A stretch of DNA of 10,002 nt from positions 1-10,002 of the forward strand of contig JAUCNG010425353.1 of the NCBI GenBank assembly GCA_032353305.1, read 5' to 3'. The translations under genes were made by a program, and so were the position numbers. Shown here piece after piece: positions 6,101 to 10,002 of this stretch. The DNA is from Cephalothrix spiralis (taxonomy: Eukaryota > Nemertea > Palaeonemertea > Archinemertea > Cephalotrichidae). Every line of letters starts with the position of its first letter. Position 1 is the first letter of the stretch. Under the pieces are notes generated by a model, which was given only the letters and a program-made list of their open reading frames with translations, ran no database searches and was not told the DNA's origin.

Positions 6101-8129
6101 AATATTTTCTGAATTAGTGTGTGTACTCAGCTTTATTGAACTTTTGGTTTATAATGTTCAGACCCCAGTTTTCGCCAACTTCAACTTATATCAACTTTTC
6201 GTCAGATGACTGGCTCAAATAGACACAGACGGTCCGCTTTATGAGCATTTAACATTAGGCATCGATTAGCAGTGGGGTTTACCCTGAAGGGAGGACAGCG
6301 TCCCACTTCACGTTTTAATCTGAACGAGCCACCCAGAGGCAGTGTACAAGATTCTTCCCGATGAGAAGTAACGTTGTCGAGCCCTGGTCTGGAACCTGGG
6401 ACCTCCGGATTCAAAGACCGTATTGCCACCACGGCGCACTGATCATTAAAAAAAGAGTTACGCCTTTTTTGGACCCTTCCAAAAATTTGAATAAATATAG
6501 CTAGTGGCACCAGGGACTACAAATTGAGTTCAGGGCACTTTGAAAACATAAGCTTGAACATAAATTTTTATCAAGCTTTCAGTAAATTATGGGTTGAGGG
6601 GGTTTAGGCCCGGAAGTCCGAGATTATCGCGGGGGGCGAAAACTGGGATCTGAACATGAAACAGCAAAAGTTTCATACACCTGAGTAGTTCAATTAATTG
6701 AGAACGTATTTTCAAATAATAACAAAAAGTTAGAACTCTGAAATAAACTTATTGATAGATTAAACATCATAAAATCACACAAAGTCAAACATTAGATTGA
6801 AACAAGTTGTGATAAAGAAAAGACGTACATTTGTGGTCGGCATTCCAAACAGCCGTTCTCTGTTGTTGTAAGTGCTAGCCATTTGTTGGGCTTCTTTGAG
6901 TTGCTTATGGACACGTCTAACTTCGTTTGCGAACTCGTGGGATCGGTTCATGTCTGTATACGCAGGCATACCAGCAACAACCATCTAAAAAATAAAAATT
7001 TAGAATAAATACGAATTCAGCTTTTTCGTGGATAGCCATATACTAATTCCCACGCTTCGTTTCACATAAGTCAGCTGTGCGTGTTTGTATGTATAGAAAC
7101 AAAATTGACGATGTACAGGGTGTCTACAGATTTACCAGGATGATTTTCCCTGACTTTCCATAACCATTTCTAACCATTTTCCCTGACTTTCTAAATTTAT
7201 AATCGAAATATCTGATAATATCTACAACTTTATTTGTAAACAAAATCAGAAAATTTTCCCTGAACAAAGATGAATTCCCATTTTCAATTCCCTGACTTTC
7301 CAGGTTTCCCTGACTCTGTAAACACCCTGATGTAAGTTCTATGTACTGTTACTATTCATATTTTTTTAATATTAAACATTGTAAAGGAATATTATGGTGA
7401 ATTTTAATTTTAATTTTTTCTGTAAATTTGTGATCGCTGACCATAGAGACTGCATATCAATTTGTCGTTGAACTAAATCTAATTAAATAGCGCCCTAGAA
7501 GAGCAGCCACTCTTATCTAACTCATAGCTTTTTTAGAAAGAAAGAATAATTAATTTTAAAAGAATATAAACACTGTTCAATTAGTCAAATAAATTATTAA
7601 AAACTATTATTTTAAATTCTAATTTTTTAGTAAGGTGTTATTAGGGAAAAAAAGACTTCCGGCAATATTGATGAACCCTAGAAAATTTTTAATCATGGAT
7701 CTACAGCGCAGGTCTACACCATTCGCAAAAATGTATCAATAAGACGCAAATTAACCTTATCTGAGGACCGTCCGTTCGACGACCGAGAGCTTACTGAAAA
7801 CAGCATTGCACATTTTGCAGGTTCCATCTGACCTGACACTCGTTCCAAGTAATTTCAGTGTCTATGAAAATCAAATCCGGGGTTCTATCCGGGACAATAC
7901 TGTCCTGATATAAACGGTTCCCAAATGAGCTTTGTTCTGTGTAAATACTACCTTTTGAAACATTTATTGATTCGGAATCCACATTACCTGTAGTGTGTCG
8001 AGCCTATCACCAAAGTTAGCTTGGTCAGACATTTGCAATTTGTGGAATCTTTCTTCGTCTTCTTCGAGTTGTTTGTGTGTTTGTTCCATTTGCACTTCGA
8101 TTTTATGACCCCATCCAATGGTAGTCCAT
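1..8129 (-). CDS. DNAH1: Axonemal dynein heavy chain, DNAH1-like, partial (4 exons of a larger gene)
   Basis: Seen: four minus-strand exons (8129-7988, 6984-6829, 1518-1320, 157-1) join through GT-AG introns with matching phases (incoming 2, then 0, 0, 1) and give 217 codons without a stop. Known: axonemal dynein heavy chains are ~4,000-residue AAA+ motors that slide ciliary and flagellar microtubules; the segment before the motor is the linker (Pfam DHC_N2). The hallmarks are a DPL segment after paired tryptophans, LEKNV, and the LRNPGMRHRHWEQL block, all in the expected order. Inference: the wording (DEERFHK, MSDQANF, NNRERLFGMP, ESWMNDPL, TMHK, PLIQGLRNPGMR) fits the DNAH1 inner-arm group best from memory, but DNAH3/7/12 relatives cannot be excluded without alignment. 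Both ends are cut or missing: further 3' exons (rest of linker, six AAA modules, stalk) lie left of base 1, and the N-terminal tail exons lie to the right. Dynein heavy chain identity is near certain; the DNAH1 assignment is about 0.6. Confidence 0.93.
291..369. repeat. Direct repeat, 32-bp copies with 47-bp period
   Basis: TTTACTAAGTAATGGTATTT begins copy 1 at 291-322 and copy 2 at 338-369. Over 32 bp the copies differ at one base. The 15 bp between them (AATTCTGGAGCACTG) are not repeated. It is probably a small local duplication. Confidence 0.9.
490..517. repeat. Short perfect inverted repeat
   Basis: TTGACAAAAT at 490-499 is the exact reverse complement of ATTTTGTCAA at 508-517, with an 8-base loop. 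No function is apparent. Confidence 0.75.
552..569. repeat. Microsatellite (CAT)6
   Basis: Six uninterrupted CAT units, lying in the intron and outside any supported reading frame. Confidence 0.95.
736..1237. mobile_element. Fold-back (palindromic) element 1, about 500 bp
   Basis: The left arm (736-921) and right arm (1063-1237) are reverse complements with small gaps and substitutions. Landmarks are TCGATCAG at 736-743 against CTGATCGA at 1230-1237, GACAGAAAAATC against its partner near 1211-1221, and CTGCCACCTAGCATCAA (867 on) against TTGATGCTAGGTGGCAG (1108-1124). The loop at 922-1062 is unrelated, AT-rich sequence. No coding capacity is supported. The structure fits a non-autonomous fold-back or long-TIR MITE. 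Clear target-site duplications were not found. Confidence 0.85.
1320..1518 (-). CDS. DNAH1: Dynein heavy chain exon B (linker, DHC_N2 start)
   Basis: A 199-bp exon: 66 codons plus one base. The acceptor is TTATTCTAG at 1519-1527 and the donor is CCAG|GTAGGT, with the last exon base at 1320. The peptide starts YDKLQRLVKDFEPYRLLW, then has SDWAKWYESWMNDPL, a typical tryptophan-rich linker motif, then ESLEKNVTEAYKTMHK and ends at NEVP. Known: this part of DHC_N2 forms the N-terminal half of the mechanical linker that swings across the AAA ring during the power stroke. No stop or frame error was seen. The exon was absent from the simple ORF list because it has no in-frame start upstream of a stop, as expected for an internal exon. 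Confidence 0.95.
1835..1904. repeat. Imperfect hairpin with a G/C-run stem
   Basis: GACTGGAATACTGCCCTC at 1835-1852 can pair, with mismatches, with the stretch at 1884-1904 that contains GAGGGGGGAGGC and ends CATCCAGTCC. Both lie in a locally less AT-rich patch. It may be a remnant of a small TIR element. Confidence 0.5.
1938..2057. repeat. Short inverted repeat pair, possible 120-bp MITE remnant
   Basis: AAACTCTTTT at 1938-1947 is the reverse complement of AAAAGAGTTT at 2048-2057, and partial similarity extends outward (AATGTTAAACTC against AATTTGAAACTC on the other strand). The interior is AT-rich with no coding potential. Confidence 0.45.
2094..2124. repeat. Small perfect-stem hairpin
   Basis: AACCAGTCT at 2094-2102 pairs perfectly with AGACTGGTT at 2116-2124 across a 13-base AT-rich loop. 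Role unknown. Confidence 0.7.
2419..3136. mobile_element. Fold-back element 2 (718 bp), flanked by TTAA on both sides
   Basis: The left arm (2419-2740) and right arm (2794-3136) form a palindrome of more than 300 bp per arm around a loop of about 50 bases. The termini are GGTATGTGCACTGAGTT at 2419-2435 and AACTCAGTGCACATACC at 3120-3136, a perfect 17-bp match. Other paired landmarks are CGTGCCTACATGTTGAGGAAA (from 2515) with the stretch around 3025-3045, and CTCTCAGACGGATCATCGGA with its partner near 2886-2905. TTAA sits immediately outside both ends (2415-2418 and 3137-3140), as expected for a TTAA-targeting family such as piggyBac or Kolobok. No transposase is encoded, so the element would be non-autonomous. 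Confidence 0.88.
3139..3466. mobile_element. Probable TIR element abutting fold-back 2 (328 bp)
   Basis: The left end, from 3139 (AAAGGAGCGAGAAC, then CTTTAAACGGATTT), matches the reverse complement of the right end at 3466 (AAAGGAGAGGACAC, then CTTTGAACGGATTTG) over about 36 bp with some mismatches. The interior is AT-rich and non-coding. It shares the TTAA at 3137-3140 with fold-back element 2. It may be a separate MITE, or a remnant that served as the target of the neighbouring insertion. Confidence 0.6.
3499..3590. repeat. About 90-nt hairpin, pre-miRNA-sized
   Basis: CAGTGTAAGAACAAACCAAA (3513 on, to 3535) pairs with 3553-3575 over 23 bp with two mismatches across a 17-base loop. Weaker pairing extends the stem outward to roughly 3499 and 3590. 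It could be a tiny MITE or a transcribed hairpin. Nothing in the sequence shows that it is processed. Confidence 0.7.
3600..4085. other. AT-rich intron stretch without recognisable features
   Basis: I see no ORF of note, no clear inverted repeats and no RNA gene signature here. Runs of A and T dominate. Confidence 0.6.
4088..4174. repeat. AT-rich imperfect palindrome
   Basis: CCAAAATTTTAAGTC near 4088 pairs with GACTTAAAATTGTGG near 4158-4172, and the A-rich (AAAAATAAAATAAAAATT) and T-rich inner parts pair loosely. It is probably a small MITE remnant, but its low complexity makes it weak evidence. Confidence 0.5.
4175..4810. other. Intron stretch without a recognised feature
   Basis: It is AT-rich, with a short palindrome (ACTACTAAGTAGT near 4555) and a few CG-containing words near 4650-4700. 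No ORF, TIR pair or tRNA-like structure could be supported. Confidence 0.55.
4815..5616. mobile_element. Fold-back element 3, about 800 bp, with highly conserved inner arms
   Basis: The left arm is about 4815-5190 and the right arm about 5240-5616. The outer ends share GGCATAGAAAGAGGGTAC (4819 on) with its complement ending at 5612. The inner 75 bp (5106-5180 against 5254-5328; GATGGCTTATAGCACAT and ATGAAGGTAATGATGAGCGC) differ at only 5 positions, while the outer arms diverge more and contain indels. The loop holds AACCTAGCGGCC. The word CCGATCGTTTCCGA occurs at 5069-5082 in the left arm and again at 5213-5226 in the loop, a direct repeat. No protein is encoded. It is interpreted as a non-autonomous fold-back transposon. 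Confidence 0.87.
5820..5930. repeat. Pyrimidine-rich CCCTGA-motif fragment
   Basis: TTCCCTGAATTTTCCCTGAC and CTTCCCCGG occur near 5863-5890, resembling the repeated words of the element at 7116-7329. The CAGGGTGT ends are absent. It could be an old truncated copy. The minus-strand 62-codon ORF over it (basic and lysine-rich at its start) follows from the T-rich composition and is not called a gene. Confidence 0.4.
6380..6432 (-). ncRNA. tRNA-like pol III promoter (SINE head), degenerate
   Basis: On the minus strand, GTGGTGGCAATACGGTC (from 6432) resembles a tRNA A box (TGGCNNAGNGG type). It is followed by TTTGAATCCGGAGGTCCCAG and then the B-box-like GGTTCCAGACC (rc of 6386-6396; consensus GGTTCRANNCC with one mismatch). 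The order and the GGAGGTCCCAGGTTC wording are those of tRNA-derived SINEs. The A-to-B gap of about 21 bases is shorter than in a true tRNA, and the cloverleaf is not intact, so this is not a functional tRNA. Confidence 0.5.
6550..6578. repeat. Small perfect hairpin inside the TIR element
   Basis: AAGCTTGA at 6550-6557 and TCAAGCTT at 6571-6578 are perfect complements around a 13-base AT-rich loop. Confidence 0.7.
6829..6984 (-). CDS. DNAH1: Dynein heavy chain exon C
   Basis: A 156-bp exon of exactly 52 codons, phase 0 at both ends. The acceptor is a T-rich tract ending TTTTTTAG at 6985-6992. The donor is AAT|GTACGT at 6828-6823. The translation begins MVVAGMPAYTDMNRSHEF and ends RERLFGMPTTN, which runs directly into the YDKL start of exon B. 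The ATG that opens the exon is an internal methionine, not a translation start, because it sits directly after a splice acceptor and continues the frame of exon D (DTLQ then MVVAG). The middle part, EVRRVHKQLKEAQQMA, looks helical. The open frame continues past the donor only by chance, for 18 codons of intron. Confidence 0.92.
6985..7987 (-). other. Dynein intron D/C (1,003 bp)
   Basis: A GT-AG intron. It contains the 214-bp element at 7116-7329. The stretch 7335-7987 is unremarkable: AT-rich to about 7670, then of mixed composition, with a small hairpin-like patch around 7876-7895 (ATCCGGGGTTCTATCCGGGA). No ORF here looks like a protein; the 63-codon minus ORF at 7791-7982 is chance. Confidence 0.85.
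7116..7329. mobile_element. Short TIR element (214 bp) with CCCTGACTTTCC motifs and 5-bp TSD
   Basis: The ends are CAGGGTGTCTACAGA at 7116-7130 and, on the other strand, CAGGGTGTTTACAGA from 7329: 15-bp TIRs with one mismatch. The direct repeat ATGTA flanks both sides exactly (7111-7115 and 7330-7334), a likely target-site duplication. The interior repeats TTTTCCCTGACTTTC-type words at least three times, plus CCCTGAACAAAG. CAGGGTG ends are common in hAT-like elements, but hAT usually makes 8-bp duplications, so the superfamily is uncertain. It is non-coding and therefore non-autonomous. Confidence 0.82.
7988..8129 (-). CDS. DNAH1: Dynein heavy chain exon D (most upstream exon seen)
   Basis: A 142-bp exon, one base plus 47 codons. 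The acceptor is a T-rich tract ending TTTGTAG at 8130-8136. The donor is CAG|GTAATG at 7987-7982. The first base completes a codon begun in an upstream exon, so the incoming phase is 2; the outgoing phase is 0. The peptide is charged and helical in character, with KQLEEDEERFHKLQ followed by MSDQANFGDRLDTLQ. In the family this is the helical region just before the linker. The preceding exon was not found in the remaining 1.9 kb, so the intron upstream probably runs beyond the window. Overlapping ORFs in other frames and on the plus strand here are shadows. Confidence 0.88.
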
Positions 8130-8238
8130 CTACAAATGTAAAACAATATTTAGTAACTTTCATCAGTGAGATATCATTTTGGTGTTCTTTCGGGGAAAGA
8201 ATTTTCTTAGTAACATGATTATAATGGGTATCGTACAC

Positions 8239-8357
8239 CAAATGCTCCAAGTCTGACCCTACAAAAAATTAAAACTTTTTTGGGAAATTTTAATTAATGC
8301 ATGAAAACGTCTGGTTAGCTAAGAATGAAATTCTGGAAATGGACTTGGAGCAGTTTG
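8239..8357. repeat. Inverted repeat pair spanning 119 bp
   Basis: CAAATGCTCCAAGTC at 8239-8253 pairs with GACTTGGAGCAGTTTG at 8342-8357 with one extra base. The spacer is AT-rich. It may be the TIRs of a very small MITE. Confidence 0.6.
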
Positions 8358-8596
8358 AATAAGATTTTAAAATTTCGTTGTAACATCATCTGCATTTCAC
8401 ATTCTAAAGTAGGACAATACATGTATAAAACCAGATAAATACGCGAAATTGGAGTTACATCAGGCCAATATATCTAGTCATTTAGTGATATCTTAAGCTA
8501 AAGTTATCAAGTAGTCAGATATCTAATTAGCAATAAACAAAATTTGCATTTTAGCGTCAAACTAAGGCAGAAAAATTCATTTTTTGGTCTAACGTG

Positions 8597-8661
8597 CTAA
8601 AAAGTAGGACATCAATCTAAAAAGAAGGACACATCATCGAAAAGTAGGAAAAATAGGACAA
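8597..8661. repeat. Degenerate tandem repeat, about 20-bp unit
   Basis: Three diverged units: CTAAAAAGTAGGACATCAAT, CTAAAAAGAAGGACACATCAT (shown as 19+ bases of a 21-base unit) and CGAAAAGTAGGAAAAATAGGA. A further CTAAAGTAGGACA occurs alone near 8404. The whole lies in unassigned sequence upstream of dynein exon D. Confidence 0.6.
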
Positions 8662-8711
8662 CTTAGAGCACTGTACACCCTTTAAAGGGTAGTTTGCAAG
8701 TACACGCGCAA

Positions 8712-8757
8712 GGGAGAGGTCATGAATGGGAGAGGTCATGAATGGAGGAGGTCAAAA
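8712..8757. repeat. Short tandem repeat, 16-bp unit GGGAGAGGTCATGAAT
   Basis: Two perfect copies at 8712-8727 and 8728-8743, followed by a partial, altered third (GGAGGAGGTCAAAA). Confidence 0.9.
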
Positions 8758-8877
8758 TACAAATTTTTTCCCCCAGTTGCAAAATTTGAATATAGAACCT
8801 TGATAAAGTCTAAATAACTGTGTCAGTGTTCTTTATATTACACTTCGGTGTTTTCTCGTTATTTAACATAAATAAAT

Positions 8878-9081
8878 TCAGACATGCCAACGCTCGGCAA
8901 AGAAATCCGCGGAAAAAAAATAATTATACATAACGATTGCGAATGCTAGAGCGAGCCCGCCGCCGGAGGCCCCGGACGCCCCCTGGAAGCCAAGTGATTT
9001 TAGAGCATCTTGCCATTTCTGGAAGGCTTTTGAGGGTCCAAAACAGTTAAAAGCAAGCACTTTGGAGACCCAAATCTTCAT
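8878..9081 (-). CDS. Unrecognised 67-codon ORF with GC-rich core (doubtful)
   Basis: The minus-strand ORF runs from an ATG at 9081-9079 to a TGA at 8880-8878. I do not recognise it. It starts MKIWVSKVLAFNCFGPS, has a Gly/Ala/Ser patch (GASGASGGG) near residues 34-42 and then a hydrophobic stretch (LALAFAIVMYNYFF) long enough to be one membrane segment, and ends FFAERWHV. The patch is encoded by 8943-8990, which is far richer in G and C than anything nearby and contains many CpG. It has no similarity to dynein. It could be a tiny gene, an exon, or part of a repeat with chance coding. The surrounding DNA shows no promoter or polyadenylation signal I trust. Confidence 0.2.
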   Translation of the reverse strand: MKIWVSKVLAFNCFGPSKAFQKWQDALKSLGFQGASGASGGGLALAFAIVMYNYFFSADFFAERWHV

Positions 9082-9239
9082 GATATATATATTTATATAT
9101 GCAAATTAAAGGCAATAAAAGGTCATTTTCTTTCGCCAACAACCTCCAATTTATAATATTATTAGAAAAATAATTCGGAATCGAAAATATTCAATCAACA
9201 CAACTCATCCAAAAACTTCCGAAACGCGAATGAGGGTGT

Positions 9240-9271
9240 GCGAGGGGGAGACCCCGCGAGGGGGAGACCCC
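9240..9271. repeat. Tandem duplication of GCGAGGGGGAGACCCC
   Basis: Two perfect 16-bp units at 9240-9255 and 9256-9271. It is purine-rich and GC-rich in an AT-rich setting, and each unit can fold on itself (GGGG with CCCC). Confidence 0.9.
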
Positions 9272-9364
9272 ATCGCAAAGCTAAGCGAATTTTTGAAAAA
9301 TGTGAACCGTTAGATGCTATTTAAAAGCACCATTTACTCATATGAGTGAGATAGAAAGAGTCGA

Positions 9365-9374
9365 CCCCCCCCCC
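9365..9374. repeat. Homopolymer C10
   Basis: Ten consecutive C residues. Length here is prone to sequencing and replication slippage. Confidence 0.9.
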
Positions 9375-9420
9375 ACATACCATCTCAGGATCTCAACGGA
9401 TCTGGATGAATTAAAGTATA

Positions 9421-9535
9421 TGGCGGAGTGACTAAGAAAGCGTGAGGATGCGTAAAAGGTACTATGGCTGCACTGCCTGTGACCCTGTGTGCCGATTGAA
9501 TTTGATACAGGTCAGGGATATTTTTGACTTTTTTT
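9421..9535 (+). mobile_element. Decayed tRNA-derived SINE head
   Basis: TGGCGGAGTGACTAAG at 9421-9436 closely matches the A box and D-arm of Leu/Ser-type tRNAs (TGGCCGAGTGGTTAAG). About 56 bases later, CCGATTGAATTTGATAC (9492-9508) looks like a B box and T-arm (CCGGTTCGAATCCGGTAC) that lost one C and suffered C-to-T and G-to-A changes, typical of CpG decay. A T-rich tail (ATTTTTGACTTTTTTTC) follows. There is no intact cloverleaf, so this is read as an old SINE and not a tRNA gene. The 3' limit is approximate. Confidence 0.5.
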
Positions 9536-9604
9536 CAAATTAGTTTCAAAATATCCTCTCGCTGTGACAAAAAATAACTTTAATTTTAGCGAATTATTTT
9601 CTGA

Positions 9605-10002
9605 TTGAAATTCAATAGTAAAGGTGAAGGTCAGAACACATTACAGAATGTCTCGTACAGAAGGAAACCACCAACACATGTCAATAGGGACAGGCAGAGA
9701 GCAGCGAAGCGCCCCAGACAAGTAAGTCCTGACATATCTAATTCAAATTCCAGTCCAGAAATAGAGACAGATAGAGCTGTTTATGAAAGCGATTGTGGTA
9801 GTGTTATTCATGAGGAATTAGACACGTCAATACAAACTGTGGAAGATAATTGTTTGTCTATTGACTCGACGATATAAATATCGTGAAATTTCATGGTCAA
9901 AAATTTGTTACATCATTTAGTAATGTCAAAGAACTAGATTCATTTAGTGAAAATTCTGAAACGTCTATTGATTTGGTGGAAAGTCCATGTGAAACGGAGT
10001 TA
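9605..10002 (+). pseudogene. Coding-like stretch with a frame change near 9865; unknown protein, possibly mobile-element derived
   Basis: One frame is open from 9605 to the TAA at 9875-9877. A second frame, shifted by two bases, is open from 9865 to the window edge (46 codons). The first part is basic (RRKPPTHVNRDRQRAAKR), then Ser/Asp/Glu-rich (SNSNSSPEIETDRAVYESD). The second part, VKFHGQKFVTSFSNVKELDS then SENSETSIDLVES, keeps the same acidic, Ser-rich character. That continuity suggests one coding sequence broken by an indel around 9865-9877. The first frame has no ATG and a TGA just upstream (9602-9604), so it would have to be an internal exon or a truncated copy. A TTACAG (9641-9646) and a perfect GTAAGT (9722-9727) flank a 25-codon phase-0 block covering the basic motif, an alternative exon reading. 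I do not recognise the family. Confidence 0.4.

Larger units (their letters stand above)
6124..6687. mobile_element. TIR element with 53-bp termini enclosing a tRNA-like core
   Basis: The left terminus (6124-6176) starts TACTCAG and includes ATGTTCAGACCCCAGTTTTC before CGCC. The right terminus (6635-6687) is its reverse complement without gaps: the inner 22 bp differ at one position and the outer part is more diverged. The inner region is less AT-rich than its surroundings and holds pol III promoter-like words on the minus strand. The 102-codon minus-strand ORF at 6202-6510 crosses this non-coding core. Target-site duplications were not recognised. It is either a DNA transposon that captured a SINE or a MITE with an internal tRNA-like head. 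Confidence 0.78.
1519..6828 (-). other. Dynein intron C/B (5,310 bp), packed with palindromic elements
   Basis: The GT-AG intron between exons C and B. It holds two large fold-back elements, a TIR element with a tRNA-like core, a likely further TIR element and several hairpins, listed separately. The stretches 1528-1830, 2130-2410, 3600-4085 and 4175-4810 are AT-rich and hold nothing I can name. No long ORF inside shows protein-like character. Confidence 0.85.
8130..8877. other. Upstream intron of the dynein gene, repeats only
   Basis: Sequence upstream of dynein exon D. Apart from the acceptor tract (8130-8150), the inverted repeat at 8239-8357 and the short tandem repeats at 8597-8757, I see nothing coding. 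Since exon D needs a phase-2 upstream exon, this region and probably the rest of the window up to 10002 are intron of the same gene. Confidence 0.65.
9082..9420. other. Non-coding stretch with simple-sequence patches
   Basis: It starts with an AT-dinucleotide-rich patch (9083-9100), then AT-rich sequence, the 16-bp GC-rich duplication (9240-9271) and C10 (9365-9374). No gene is supported. Confidence 0.6.

Noticed and set aside
6202-6510. Minus-strand ORF of 102 codons
   Set aside because: It crosses the tRNA-like core inside the TIR element. Its one distinctive stretch (RSLNPEVPGSRPGLDN) is the conceptual translation of the B-box region, a familiar artefact of SINEs.
6982-6984. ATG at the start of dynein exon C as a translation start
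   Set aside because: It directly follows a splice acceptor, and exon D joins in phase with continuous dynein sequence, so it is an internal methionine.
7876-7895. B-box-like GGTTCTATCC in a small hairpin
   Set aside because: No A box was found at a suitable distance upstream. The match is one short word in 1 kb of intron.
7791-8250. ORFs overlapping exon D (minus 7791-7982, minus 7984-8250, plus 8021-8218)
   Set aside because: They are shadows of exon D or intron sequence in other frames and show no dynein or other family motifs.
1-10002. Prokaryotic systems such as CRISPR arrays, toxin-antitoxin pairs, defence islands or operons
   Set aside because: The spliced dynein exons show nuclear animal DNA. 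No regularly spaced repeats and no runs of adjacent long ORFs exist.

Overview
This window is AT-rich nuclear DNA from an animal. It carries four consecutive exons of an axonemal dynein heavy chain on the minus strand, separated by GT-AG introns of about 1.0 to 5.3 kb. The small spliced exons, the long repeat-filled introns and the cilia/flagella motor gene exclude a prokaryote. The composition and the load of palindromic elements suggest an invertebrate, but the sequence alone does not fix the phylum.

Gene layout (minus strand, so the gene runs right to left): exon D at 8129-7988, exon C at 6984-6829, exon B at 1518-1320 and exon A from 157 to the window edge at base 1. The four reading frames join in phase with no stop and give 217 codons. 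They cover the start of the linker (DHC_N2) region, ending at the diagnostic RNPGMRHRHWEQL block. The wording of the protein looks most like the DNAH1 group of inner-arm dyneins. The gene continues past both ends of what is seen: the rest of the linker and the motor lie left of base 1, and the N-terminal tail exons lie to the right. No further dynein exon was recognised between 8130 and 10002.

The non-coding bulk is mostly transposon debris. Three large fold-back palindromes lie in the introns: 736-1237, 2419-3136 (between TTAA sites) and about 4815-5616. An element at 6124-6687 has 53-bp terminal inverted repeats and a tRNA-like pol III promoter inside. A 214-bp element at 7116-7329 is rich in CCCTGACTTTCC-type motifs, has CAGGGTGT ends and is flanked by a 5-bp duplication. 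Smaller hairpins and short tandem repeats lie between them. All the intronic palindromes are co-transcribed with the dynein pre-mRNA and would fold into long double-stranded RNA.

The right end (8130-10002) is different. It holds degenerate short tandem repeats, a GC-rich minus-strand ORF of 67 codons of unknown nature, a C10 tract, a decayed tRNA-derived SINE head near 9421 and, from 9605, a plus-strand coding-like stretch that changes frame near 9865. That stretch may be a broken mobile-element gene or the edge of another gene. No convincing new multi-gene system is visible. The most notable structure is the concentration of long palindromes within one dynein intron.
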